The notes under the pieces: model-generated
Told to the model about the DNA's origin: nothing
The model's database searches: none
What the model saw: the letters and a program-made list of their open reading frames with translations, nothing else
Assembly (NCBI GenBank): GCA_026315105.1
Contig: CM048745.1
Location: forward strand, 287,985,747 to 288,049,746
Length of the DNA: 64,000 bases
Source of the DNA: Locusta migratoria
Taxonomy: Eukaryota > Arthropoda > Insecta > Orthoptera > Acrididae
Direction: 5' to 3'
Position numbers and translations under genes: made by a program
In this document: positions 42,000 to 52,404 of the stretch, piece after piece
Layout: each line of letters opens with the position of its first letter
Numbering within the stretch: the first letter of the stretch is position 1

Positions 42000-42190
42000 G
42001 ACAGTGCTAGCGGTGGCGGTGGCGGTGGCTTGCAAATCCGTAGCGTACCGTGACGTCAGACTACGGCGTCACGCTGTCGCCTGCGGCGGCGAGTATAGGA
42101 CGGGACTGACTGAGGTACGCTGCGCTGCCATTGGCTGAGCTGACCAGCGCCGGAAGCGATGCGGTGCGTCATTGCGCTAGGGGGAAGGGG
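42000..42190. promoter_or_regulatory. CpG-rich promoter-like block (CRE, CCAAT, ETS motifs)
   Basis: A compact GC-rich stretch has a perfect CRE tgacgtca (42051-42058), an inverted CCAAT box attgg (42130-42134) and an ETS-type ccggaag (42150-42156), after three ggtggc repeats (42011-42029). This combination is typical of housekeeping-type promoters. No downstream exon was identified, and a hAT element starts at 42284. Its function is inferred from motifs only. Confidence 0.35.
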
Positions 42191-42283
42191 GGGGGGGGAG
42201 GTCGGCGGTCGCTCCGTATCTTCCTCATGCGCTGCGTTACACAGGAGCTTCCTTTTGCGTTGGAAGCCAAGAAATGTTCTACA

Positions 42284-43670
42284 CAGTGGCGTAGCTATCA
42301 TAGGGCTAGGCGGGGCAGTGCTCCGGGGCCCCCGAGCTCCAGGGGCCCCTCGGCCTACGTGAGCGACGTTCGAAAAAAGTTACAGTAGATCCTTGAACAC
42401 TTTCATTACTTCGGATAATCGAAGTTCAACTGTATATAATAATTTAGTTGAATGAAGGTTTTCCGACTTTGAACTTTTTGAACCCTGACCAACAAACCTC
42501 AAACGCACGATGTGAAATCCAAAAATTATTCGCACCCCAGAATATAAACATAACAAAGTCCTTTGCTTGTCTGCTAAGACGTGGAGCCTGCCATCGTCAG
42601 CGTATTGTCGGTTGACGTCGGAGTTGCCGTGCCTGCCAATCTTTGCGAAATAACAGTGAATGGTGCCCGTATTACTAGCACACTGTTTGACAGTAGACAG
42701 TGTGACCACATTTGAATATGAAGTCTCTACAATATATTATTACAGAACGGTGTTATTATGGTAACTCAACTGTTTGTGTAGTCAATTCCCCAAGGGTGTG
42801 CTCCATAATCATAGATCCCAATGAAGTGCTGTAACCAATTTCTCTCTGAAATTCGTACTAGAAGAAGAGAAAATATGTTTATTTTGTGACAATAGTAAAT
42901 TGTGCATTCAAGACACTACCCTGTAGCTCACTGCCACTATAATAAGCGAAGATGTCAACTTAGTTATTTTACATTAATATGTACTTCATGAAGCCTGGTA
43001 GGGGCACGGCTCAAACCAAAGTATTCCATCAAACAAAATCCGGCAACTTTCTTTTCTGAAACCATCCTACACGAGTATTTCCCCTATTTTCCTTCTTTGA
43101 TTGTGCTATCAACGAAATTAGGCTGATCGGTACGGAGCAGTGAGCTAACAGCGAGGAGTTTAGCGACAGTGAGATGTCGGCACTGACAACAGTCAGCCTG
43201 CTGGTACCGCGGACTTGACTGTTCCCGGTTTGCTTCGCGGCAGGGTGCCATGTTTTCATGGTTAAGTAATACTACTTCATTGTTTTTACTTTTTACTAGC
43301 TTATGCGTGCGACTTCATTCACCTAGTATAGAGCAACTTCGGAAACTATCCCAAGAGGTCGTTTATCTTTATGTCCTACAGAGGTCCAAATCTATCCCTC
43401 TGCAAAATTTCATTCAAATCCGCCCAGTAACATTTGCGTGAAAGCATAACAAACAAACCAACTTTCACAGTTATAATTATATTTGAGAGTACAATTAAAT
43501 ATTATCTGCTGCGTGACACATAATAATACTGAATAGTATTTAGGTTTGCCTTATTATGTCTTCCAGTGGGCGGTAAGGAACTGATGATGTAGTTTTGCAT
43601 AGTTTTAGTTTAAAGAGTGCTCCAATGTCATTTTTGCTCCGGGGCCGTTGGTGACGTAGCTACGCCACTG
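42284..43670. mobile_element. hAT-superfamily non-autonomous element with perfect 8-bp TSD
   Basis: The 14-bp TIRs cagtggcgtagcta and tagctacgccactg are perfect inverses. The TSD gttctaca lies at 42276-42283 and 43671-43678. TIR sequence and 8-bp TSD fit the Tip100/Zaphod type of hAT. The interior (gctccggggcccc near both ends, AT-rich middle) has no transposase I can read, so it depends on another copy. Length 1387 bp. Confidence 0.9.
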
Positions 43671-43679
43671 GTTCTACAT

Positions 43680-44076
43680 AAATTTATCCGTGCTATATTG
43701 ATCGTTTCGAAAACTGCAACAGTATCATGAACTTTTTTTACTACAAAAGGAAACACGCAAGTTACTTTGAAATAATGACACTTTATCCAGATTTCAACAC
43801 CATCTAAAGCGAGTGGCGGACTAAGCCTGTCGGAAGCCCGGGGTGTCGGCAAAACAGAGTGAGGCTTCTGTGTAGTTTGAAATACATGTGAGTAGCCTAT
43901 TATCAAAGACGGACATCTGTCGTTTGCCAGAAACTGAGATAAACGTCATTTTCGATTGCAAAAAGTAGAGCTAATATATTTATAAGCTGATTTGAGTATT
44001 ATCAACTTTAATACTCCAGGATTTATACCTGTAAGTGGCAAATGTCAATTTGATTACTCAATCACCTTCAAATTGT
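43680..44076. other. Unannotated DNA
   Basis: Mixed AT-rich DNA with no recognised element. The word atcaaagacggacatctgtc near 43901 reappears inverted beyond the next SINE. Confidence 0.4.
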
Positions 44077-44087
44077 GTTTGAAAATA

Positions 44088-44291
44088 AAAAAAAAATGTT
44101 CAAATGTTTGTAGAGCATATGGGACTTAACTACGGGGTCATCAGTTCCTAAACTTACGAATTACTTATCAAATAGCTAATACTAAGGACGGCACAAATAT
44201 CCATGCCCGAGGGGGGATTCGAACCCCCGACCATAGTGGCCGTGCAGACCGTGACTGGCGCGCCGCAGACCGTTTGGCCACCGCGGCCGGC
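44088..44291 (-). mobile_element. tRNA-headed SINE, full length, minus strand
   Basis: Complete; starts in an A-rich stretch. The TSD gtttgaaaata lies at 44077-44087 and 44292-44302. Confidence 0.92.
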
Positions 44292-44302
44292 GTTTGAAAA
44301 TA

Positions 44303-45169
44303 CAGATGTCCGTCTTTGAAACCAAAACGTGTAGGTGTCTGCTTTTGATGTGAACACGCTTTTAGATGTACGTTTTTGATACACAGAGATTCGCTTACTG
44401 GACGAGACTCTTTTACAGGTGTATAATCTGGGAAATTATAGGAATATCAACATAAAGTGGAAAATATTAAATTCTGAACTCTATTACATATTGTAAAAAT
44501 GACCTACAATAATCATAATATTTTTAATTTTTTATACAAAATGAAATGTTACGGCACTGAATCTCTAAAATTATTAACATAAGATCTGTTGAAACTTTCG
44601 CCAGATTTTTTCGTAAACATCCTTACGTTATTTCTGACATCGAACTTCTTTCCAACAAGTGATAATTTCTTACAACACACCTTACAATATAACAGTGTAG
44701 TTTACAAACTAGTCTTACCTTTGTTTCTTTTCAACGTTTATTTTCCACTTTTCAGGTTGTCTCAACCGCTTTCTAGGTTTTCCTTCGGATGCTGCTGATA
44801 TATTATGTTCCATTTCACTCGCTTTAAGATTATTAGTAATAATACTATAAAAATTACTGACAAACATACGTACGGGCTACTACGTCTTAGTACCTGACAT
44901 ATACTGTCGCCATGATTCACGAGGTCATGTCATCATATACTGTGTTCTCATTGGTGCACACTGCTTTATTGGACAAGTGTCCGATTTTAATATAAAGCTC
45001 TTATGTAGGTGTCTGCTTTTGATGTGAACAGTCTGAACGGTAATTTTTGGAAAAATCGGATTTCACCAGTGAAAAGAACGGGAAAACTTCCTTTGTGATC
45101 GACTGCTAACTAAATTTCGACCATTAGGTCAATGTCCAGGTTTGATATTAGGTTACTCATGTATCTTAA
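44303..45169. other. Unannotated DNA with a 25-bp direct repeat
   Basis: The block aggtgtctgcttttgatgtg occurs at about 44333 and again at about 45007. It may mark ends of an unrecognised element. No ORF. Confidence 0.45.
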
Positions 45170-45869
45170 TATACAGGGTGAATCACCTAACACCTGCACC
45201 GTAAATATTGCGGAAACTGAAAGTGCGAATGATGTGCGGTTTTCACAGAATGGATTGGTAGTCAGGGGCTCGTATTTTTCGCCAACAAACAGATTGTAAT
45301 ATTACTTAGAAAGTGTGTTTTTATGCAAACGTACAGTTTTTTTTAAATGGAACAATGGTTGTTTCTATCATACACTGGAATTTTTGACACCAGCTGTGAA
45401 CAAAAAAAATTGAATGACATTTTTATCACGTTTAGTTTGGCAGCTACAACCGTTCAAAATTTTTGGGGGCGGACGCTGCGATAGCGTAGCTCACTGGCCG
45501 AGTGGCTAGCCCTGGGGCACGGCCCACTGTCTCATGACCAACAGCCAGTCAGCTACGCTGTTGTAGCCTCCGCCCCCAAAACTTTGAATTGTTGTAGCTG
45601 CCAAACTAAACGTGATAAAAAGTCATTCAAAATTCTGTTTACACAGCTGGTGTCAAAAATTCCAGTGCTTTATAGAAAGAACCATTATTCCATTTGAAAC
45701 ATTGTATGTTTGCATAAAAAATACACTTTCTAGGTATTTTTACAACCTGTTTATTGGCTAACAATACGAGTCCTTGACTATCAATCCATTGTGTGAAAAC
45801 CGCACATCAATCGCACTTTGTGTTTCCGCAGCATTTTCGCTGCAAGTGTTAGGTGATTCACACTGTATA
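45170..45869. mobile_element. 700-bp foldback element with ~320-bp arms
   Basis: The ends tatacagggtgaatcaccta and taggtgattcacactgtata are inverted. Pairing extends through almost the whole element (ttttcacagaatggattg, cagctacaac and gggggcgga blocks with their complements). Only a ~120-bp centre is unpaired. It is flanked by TA. No ORF. The terminal CAGGGTGAA is shared with the foldback at 21454-22078. Confidence 0.85.
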
Positions 45870-45874
45870 TAAAA

Positions 45875-46320
45875 ATTAAGGTGTTTGTGCCTATATTTCA
45901 CTCTGCAGCCAAAAGTACACATCGCAAACGAATAGTGTTTGTATGTGGTAGTAGATATCGGTCTCCCATTGTACAGTATGGTGTTAGGGGTTGATAACGA
46001 TAAGGGGGTAGAAGATATGGGAGTTGCCTATTATTGACTTATATAAAATTCTACGTGTAGAAGCCAGTGTTTTGCTCTTTAGCAAAAACTGCACAATGGG
46101 GACGAACTATCTCTCTGTGTTGTTGTAGTGCAAAGTCTCCAGCTGTACACCATAGCAGTTCAGAACTAATATTACAATCACCCAAAGCCGTTCGACCCAC
46201 TTGAAAAACTTCAAATTTGATTTTCTCGAGAATTTTTTTAGAGTTCCGTGGAATGGCTTTGGCTGATTGTTATTTGAGAGCTGACCTTCACGTATCACAA
46301 ATATCAAAAAATTCTAAAAT
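45875..46320. other. Unannotated DNA
   Basis: No recognisable feature. Confidence 0.4.
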
Positions 46321-46324
46321 CCGA

Positions 46325-47215
46325 TAGGGTAGTGTTATTGGTCCTCTGCTGTTCCTTATTTACATAAACGATTTAGGGGAAAATCTAAGTAGCTCTCTTA
46401 GGTTGTTTGCAAATGACACTGTCATTTATCGTTTAGTAAAATCATCTGAAGATCAAAACCAACTGCAGAACGATCTGAATAAGATATCAGTATGGTGTAA
46501 AAATTGGCAATTGACTCTAAATAATGAAAAGTGTGAAGTCGTCCACATGAGTACGAAAAGAAATCCGTTAAACTTCGTTTACAAGATAAATCAACCAAAT
46601 GTGAAGGCCGTAAACTCCACAAAATACCTAGTAATTACTATTACTTCAGACTTAAACTGGAAAGAACACGTAGATATCGTGGGAAAGGTGAACCAGAGAC
46701 TGCGTTTTATTGGCAGAAACCTTAAAACATGCAACAGAACTACAAAAGAAACTGCATACACTACGCTTGTCCGTCCATTTTTGGAGTATTGCAGCCCAGT
46801 GTGGGATCCTTATCAGGTTGGTTTGACGGAGGACATCGAAAGAGTCCAAAGAAGGGCAGCTCGTTTCGTATTGTCACGATGCAGGGGAAACAGCGTTACG
46901 GAAATGATACAGGATCTGGGATGGGAATCATTACAACAACGGCGCTTATCGCTGTGGCGTGGGCTACTTGCGAAACTGCAATCGCCAACATTCTCCTCCG
47001 AATGCGAAAATATATTGTTGACTCCCACTTACATAGATAGAAATGATCATCAGAATAAAATACGAGAAATCAGAGCTCGAAGAGAGAGATTCAGGTGTTC
47101 TTTCTTCCCGCGCGCTATTCGAGAATGGAATGGGAGATAAATAGTATAGTTGTGGTTCGATGAACCCTCTGCCAGGCACTTAAACGTGATTTGTAGAGTA
47201 TCCCATGTAGATGTA
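46325..47215 (+). mobile_element. Jockey/CR1-like LINE, RT end and C-terminus, open frame (copy 4)
   Basis: It starts in RT motif B (GSVIGPLLFLIYINDL). A 245-codon frame (46403-47140) then runs open to its natural stop: motif C reads LFANDT, where functional enzymes have FADD; motif D region WQLTLNNEKCEVVHMS; thumb-like LEYCSPVWDPYQ and VQRRAARFVLSRC; end FFPRAIREWNGR. The Asn codon is 46412-46414. The 3' UTR ends with catgtagatgtagatac. It is 5'-truncated, and the catalytic Asp to Asn change would inactivate it. Confidence 0.88.
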
Positions 47216-47249
47216 GATACCACGTTGAGGCCGAGTCGGAGTTATGGAT

Positions 47250-47893
47250 CGGTAAACTTAAATTATGCCACACACATTTCCAATCTACTCCCGGATACTG
47301 GAGTTCTATAGGGTTTTTAGTTGTGGACTGGTTCCACCTCGCTTGTAAGATTTTTGAGGTGAGTACCGTCTGATTCAAAACGTTTTTGTCGATGTAGCTG
47401 GCTTCAAGATAATACAGCCTGACGTGTTTCATCTTGAAGTGGATTGTCCCGATATCAACTGGGGGATGAACGTTGACAGGTCTCACTGTTGAGAAAAGTC
47501 AATGTGTTACACTTTGCGGTTCATTTTTGACCGTTGTTGCGGTTCGTTTGATGTACAGTTCAATGCTTTTCCTGTCGATATCTGGTAGTTGAGTCCACCA
47601 GACTGTCGTGGAGCGGACAATGTACTGTATTTCAATTTTAACATGTGTCCTTTCCAGATGAAGCGGTTCTATATTTGCATTATATGTTTGGCCTGCAGTT
47701 TTGGGATTGGAAAGCTCTGAGCCATGTAATAGGCTTTGCTGAAGATGTAGGTAACGAGCAGGCGAATACGTTGAAGTAGATTTAAAGAGCGCCAATTGTT
47801 TTCGTACACTGCGCACCGCATTTTATCGGAAACCTGTTTCCAACTCTGGGCTCCCATTTTCAGTGGGCATTTGTCTATTATCATTCCAAAGGT
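47250..47893 (-). mobile_element. Tx1/L1-clade LINE, ORF2 C-terminal part
   Basis: Minus-strand frames give CPLKMGAQSWKQVSDKMR, NNWRSLNLLQRIRLLVTYIF, SKAYYMAQSFPIPKLQAKHI, then NRFIWKGH, APRQSGGLN. This follows the L1/Tx1 thumb/C-terminal pattern W..L..RV.LLNTY..SKL.Y.AQ..P, F.W.G and GGL. There are several stops. It lies downstream (minus sense) of the RT piece at 48915-49475, so the two are probably one broken element. Confidence 0.7.
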
Positions 47894-47898
47894 CTTAA

Positions 47899-47944
47899 GG
47901 CTGTCTGCTCCAGCGCCTTAGTCCTCTCAGCCACCGCGGCCGGC
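47899..47944 (-). mobile_element. tRNA-headed SINE, head fragment only
   Basis: Only the A-box side (ccaccgcggccggcc and ctccagcgcctta) remains. Such a 3'-truncated SINE is unusual for retrotransposition and suggests a later deletion. Confidence 0.75.
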
Positions 47945-47945
47945 C

Positions 47946-48912
47946 ATAATGGAACGACCAGGTATACAAGACTGGTGATCGTCGATCACTTTTTTTCATT
48001 ACAGGAGTTAACCTTAAAAGCTGTGTGTGTGTTGTATGATGTAGAACCTATCGTTTAATCAGACAGCAGATTGTTCATTAATACAGCAATTTGGTTTAAT
48101 TATGGCCCTGATATTGATGTATATACTATTAAATAAGAAACAGTACATTAAACTGAATTTGTGCGCAACGGATCTTTTAACAAAACAACTGTGGCAAGTC
48201 ACCATATGAAACAGACACTGACTATACTCAAAATATTTGCTGGGAGAAAGATAATAAAAAACCGCAAACCACTTTCTTAATGTTTGACTGCGAGAATTTT
48301 ATGCAGATCAGTACCTGATTATCAAAATTCAGTATCCTAATCAATTGACTGCAGTGTTGCATAACACTCATTTACTAAAGTACAAATAACGAAACCTGTA
48401 CAACTAGATAACCAAAATCAATGCTGCACTTTAAATCCACTAATAACTAATTATCAAATGAAGGAAGTAGGTTAATCTTCTAACTACGTAAATGAAACAG
48501 GAAAGAAACGTCAACTTTGTTACTTATTATTAATAATCACCATTACATTACCTACATAATACAACTTTTTCCTAATGACATCAAATGCAATTACCTTCAT
48601 TCCAGCGGTGATAGTAATAAAAAATACAATATATATTCCAAATACAATTAAATCAACTTGCTGGCACAGCAGCCTCTGTTCTACATCGGAGCCATACACA
48701 CAACTCAACCGCTCTCTAAGCGAGCTAAACCACAAGTCCCACTCTCTCTCTGAGCAAGCTACAATGCTATGCATTACATGATCTTTGCCAAAGATGAAAC
48801 TTCACAGAGTTAAGTAAACATATCGATACACACAGTAGAAGCGATATTATACATTTTCTTGCAAGCAAGTTACTCGACACAAAACAGGAGGCACAATATT
48901 AGACATTTTCTA
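47946..48912. other. AT-rich unannotated DNA
   Basis: No recognisable gene. It lies between the two Tx1 pieces. Confidence 0.4.
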
Positions 48913-48914
48913 TA

Positions 48915-49475
48915 TATATATTATGGACACGTTTCAACCTGCTATTCAATGCCGCCGGCCGCGGTGGCCGAGGGGACTGAGGCGCTTCAGTCACGGTCTG
49001 CACGGCCACTACGGTCGGGGGTTCGAATCCCCCCTCGGGCATGGATATTTGTGCCGTCCTTAGTTGTAGGTAGTTCATAAGTAGTTTGTAAGTTTAGGGA
49101 CTGATGACCCCGTAGTTACGTCCTATAAGCTTAACAAACAAACATATTCAATGCCCTTGCAAATGTTTTGTAATCAAAATTTAACAGGGTTATTGGACGG
49201 TAGTTATCAAGCTTTGCCCGGTTTTTGCCCTTAGGTATCAGTACTATCCTGCCTTCCTTTATCTCCGCAGGAATGTCAACACCCTTCGTAACCTCGTTAA
49301 GTACTGCTGTAAATGTCTGGCCAATTTTAGACCAATACCGCACGTAAAATTCCTTGGGCAGCCCATCAGGGCCAGGGGACTTATTTGATGGTGAGCAGGT
49401 AATTAGTTCTAAGACTTCGTCTACGACAAATTCTTCGAGGATTGCGCTCGGCTACTCCCGCGTGGCTTGCTGAAG
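48915..49475 (-). mobile_element. Tx1/L1-clade LINE, RT fragment, split by a SINE
   Basis: The minus strand reads CSPSNKSPGPDGLPKEFYVR, then YWSKIGQTFTAVLNEV, IKEGRIVLIPKGKNRAKLD and NYRPITLLNFDYKTFARALN (RT motifs 0-2). The SINE at 48954-49144 interrupts it, and the frame continues past it as SRLKRVHNI. PGPDGLPKEFY and ITLLNxDYK are typical of L1/Tx1. The catalytic motifs A to C are missing here. Confidence 0.8.
48954..49144 (+). mobile_element. tRNA-headed SINE nested in the Tx1-like RT, plus strand
   Basis: Complete copy; the TSD tattcaatgcc lies at 48943-48953 and 49145-49155. Confidence 0.93.
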
Positions 49476-49479
49476 TTCG

Positions 49480-49929
49480 CGGATGCTGTCTGTGTGTACA
49501 GTGAGTGTGAGGAAAGGAGGGATTTGGTGTGCTGGTACAGGATCCTTATGGGGAGAAAGTAAACAGATACGGAAGGCAAGGCGGAGAACATGGCGTTTGA
49601 AATACTCCGCCCTGCGAGATTTGAATTTAAGTCACAAACACAGATGGTGGAGAAATATAATTAAGAATTATGTTCCACGAAATAATGAAAATAAGTAAAA
49701 AATGCAAATGAAATTATGGCGCTGAAATCATAACAGGGAGAAATATTTCAACGTGGGTTACGCCGAACATTTGCAACATGAAAGTAGTGCCTAAAGAACT
49801 GAATAATCTGAAAATGAATTTCCTTTTTTTTTTTAAAAAAACCTCGTCAGAGATAATTAATTTATAGCGGCGCACCCCCTACTGTTTCAGGTTGGTATTC
49901 AGCGCACCACGAACCTCTACATAAAAATT
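49480..49929. other. Unannotated DNA, possibly more of the Tx1-like LINE
   Basis: It lies upstream (minus sense) of the RT fragment and could be ORF2 linker sequence, but no motif is legible. Confidence 0.3.
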
Positions 49930-49941
49930 AACTGTTGGACT

Positions 49942-50143
49942 GCCGGCCGCGCTGGCCGAGGGGACTGAGGCGCTTCAGTCACAGTCTGCACGGCCACTAC
50001 GGTCGGGTGTTCGAATCCCCCCTCGGGCATGGATATTTGTGCCGTCCTTAGTTGTAGGTAGTTCATAAGTAGTTTGTAAGTTTAGGGACTGATGACCCCG
50101 TAGTTAAGTCCCTTAAGCTTAACTAACATTTGAACATTTTTTG
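49942..50143 (+). mobile_element. tRNA-headed SINE, full length, plus strand
   Basis: Head gccggccgcgctggccgag. The TSD aactgttggact lies at 49930-49941 and 50144-50155. Confidence 0.92.
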
Positions 50144-50159
50144 AACTGTTGGACTGCAC

Positions 50160-50710
50160 ACTGACAATGCCGATTTATCGCACCACCACGGCTAGCCAAA
50201 TGAAAGAAATTGAAAATTAATAAACCGGCAGAAATCTCAGGGACGCTTTTGCGGAACATACAATTCTGAAAATTATTAGTTGAAATATCGTAGAATCGTG
50301 CCTTGTCCAACAATTAGTTTTACGTAGGCCGTGTAATGGCGGCTGTTGATATCTGAAAAAAGGGATTTGCCCATATATAATACTTTTATATTATAAGGTA
50401 GGAATGAGCTGGCTATTAATGATTAAATGCATGATTACGAGATAATTATGTATATTCTGAAATGGTGGAGTATTCACTTACACTGACTTAACAAAGATCC
50501 AAGTGAAATCAAATGTACAATTGAAATCGCACAATTTACAGAGTGACACTTAACTACGACCGTTCAGTTCAAAAGCTAACAGTAGAAGATAAAATCAAAG
50601 CCTGGCGCTCCTTCTTGCTTAATTAAAAAAATGAAGAGCGTAATGATGTTATTTTTTTTAGAGATTTTTTGCTTATCTGTGGATTCTTAAAATATTTCTT
50701 TGAAGAGACT
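50160..50710. other. AT-rich unannotated DNA
   Basis: No recognisable feature. Confidence 0.4.
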
Positions 50711-50713
50711 TCT

Positions 50714-50806
50714 CATAAATTAATCCAAACACAGGAATGTTCATATACATTCATATTCATATACTTCTCATAAATTAATCCAAACACAGGAATGTTCATA
50801 TACATT
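50714..50806. repeat. 53-bp tandem duplication at the left edge of a foldback
   Basis: tcataaattaatccaaacac through gttcatatacatt occurs twice with a period of about 53 bp. The second copy runs into the palindromic element at 50803. Confidence 0.75.
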
Positions 50807-51437
50807 TGGCGTCTGTTCCGAAAGAACAGACGTCACTTCTGATCCTGCAGTTGTTATTATTTAATATTCACAGAATATATGACATAAACTGCGATGGGGC
50901 AAAGGTGAAAATGTGTACCCAGCCGGGATTCGAACCCGGGTCGCCTGCTTTCTAGGCAGTTGCGCTGACCCCTACACCACTGGGGACACAATGATCACCG
51001 GACCTGCAAGGACTACCTAAGCACGCCTCCCGTCAGATACAAATTCCCAGCTTCGCCCTGCCCACATTACTCAAACTCGTAGTTATGAAACTAGTTCTCG
51101 TAAGAGTAAGGGCTTCAAACTTGCCCACCCCTCCCCACTAACGATAGGATCATTGCCCGTCACCGGCATATTATATATATACATGTGGCGTCTGTTCCGA
51201 AAGAACAGACGTCACTTCTGATTCTGCAGTTGGGCAGGGCAGGGCGAAGCTGGGAATTTGTATCTGACGGGAGGCGTGCTTAGTTAGTCCTTGCAGGTGG
51301 GGTGATCTCTGTGTCCCCAGTGGTGTAGGGGTCAACGCAACTGCCTAGAAAGCAGGAGACCCGGTTCGAATCCCGGCTGGGTACACATTTTCAGCTTTGC
51401 CCAATCGCAGTTGATGTCATATATTCTGTGAATATTA
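50803..51437. mobile_element. Palindromic element with two head-to-head tRNA-like units and TSD
   Basis: The arms 50866-51075 and 51229-51432 are inverted copies. Each holds a tRNA-like unit, minus about 50915-50990 and plus about 51319-51386, with A-box side ccagtggtgtaggggtcaac, anticodon loop ctagaaa and B-box ggttcgaatcccgg. The 46-bp block ggcgtctgttccgaaagaac... occurs at 50808 and again at 51186. Flanks aggaatgttcat are present before 50803 and at 51438, an apparent 12-13 bp TSD, so the whole palindrome moved as one retroposon-like unit. Confidence 0.75.
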
Positions 51438-51439
51438 CA

Positions 51440-51795
51440 GGAATGTTCATTAAAAGACAAGTGTTAAATTATGAAACCGAGTACATCAGATAATAAATAT
51501 TTCCTGGGCGGTCCACGTAACATTACACGTTCCAGGATCTGTACAGATTTTTAGTATCTGGCTGGTGCGGATGTACATGCGGATCAGAGACTGTGGAGGG
51601 GTGTAGTCCCCACGTTGGGACTGTTAGTACTTTTTTTTTTTTGCCACCATGTCTAATAAAGTTTTCAAGTAAGAAGACTACAGTAATAAAATTCCGAGAT
51701 CTCTGTCCCACCTGGATAGAGATGACTGATCAGTTCCTCACGCCATAAATCAAAACCTGGCTGTAGCCCCTCTGGGTCAGGAACAGAGAGCAGAG
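51440..51795. other. Unannotated DNA with an 11-T run
   Basis: No recognisable feature. Confidence 0.4.
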
Positions 51796-51799
51796 AGTG

Positions 51800-52035
51800 T
51801 CGTTTATGGAGCGATGCCGCACGCGCCGCCTTTGAAGCGCCGCCACGCACGGGGCTGGCTGGGTCACGCTGTCGGCGCGCGGCCTGTGATCTGCGCCGCT
51901 GCCGCTGCCCCAGGCCAGCCACAATGGAGCCACGCCCCCTCCCCCCCCCCTCTTCATTTGAATCGCACCCAGCCGGGCCACGGGCGCCGCCCACTCAATG
52001 CGACGTGACGTGACGTGACGTGACGTGACGCGAAG
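51800..52035. promoter_or_regulatory. CpG-rich block with (GACGT)n CRE-like array
   Basis: This short island has the highest CpG density of the window, with a run of about six gacgt units (52002-52030) giving five overlapping TGACG sites. It also has cacgccccc (Sp/KLF-like). Open frames across it are compositional. A promoter or enhancer role is inference; a GC-rich transposon end is the alternative. Confidence 0.3.
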
Positions 52036-52212
52036 GCCTGTCCGCAGCTGCGCGGTAGAGCTGACCTCCCTCTGTTACATGGTTTCGAATCTGTGTTTCA
52101 ATATGCGGAACTGTTTCACTGTTTCGTAACCGTCATGTTTCACGGTTTCGATACCGCCGGGTTTCATTCTGCGGATCGCATTCGCGGTCGATATCGAAAC
52201 TGATTCGTCCTT

Positions 52213-52402
52213 TCGGTTTCACTGTTTCAAAACAGCGATGTTTCGAGACCAATAATGCAGGAAGGTGGCACCGCGTTCTGTCGGTTTCACTGTTTCAAAA
52301 CAGCGATGTTTCAAGACCAATAATGCAGGAAGGTGGCACCGCGTCCTGTCGGTTTCAAAACAGCGATGTTTTCAGACTAATAATGCAGGAAGGTGGCACC
52401 GA
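52213..52402. repeat. Three tandem 68-bp units
   Basis: Units 52213-52280, 52281-52348 and 52349 to about 52402 share tcggtttc...aaaacagcgatgttt and aataatgcaggaaggtggca. The third lacks 8 bp (actgtttc). The gtttcgaaac-type words recur at 57195-57290, so both may be subterminal repeats of one DNA transposon. Confidence 0.85.
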
Positions 52403-52404
52403 CG

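Noticed and set aside
50808..50853. Steroid-hormone or heat-shock response element in the gaacagac palindrome
   Set aside because: Half-sites are in the wrong orientation and spacing for a standard GRE/EcRE, and the HSE match is incomplete. It lies in a repeat.
51319..51386. Functional tRNA gene
   Set aside because: It has A/B boxes but is paired with an inverted twin inside a TSD-flanked repeat, and the B-box stem is imperfect.
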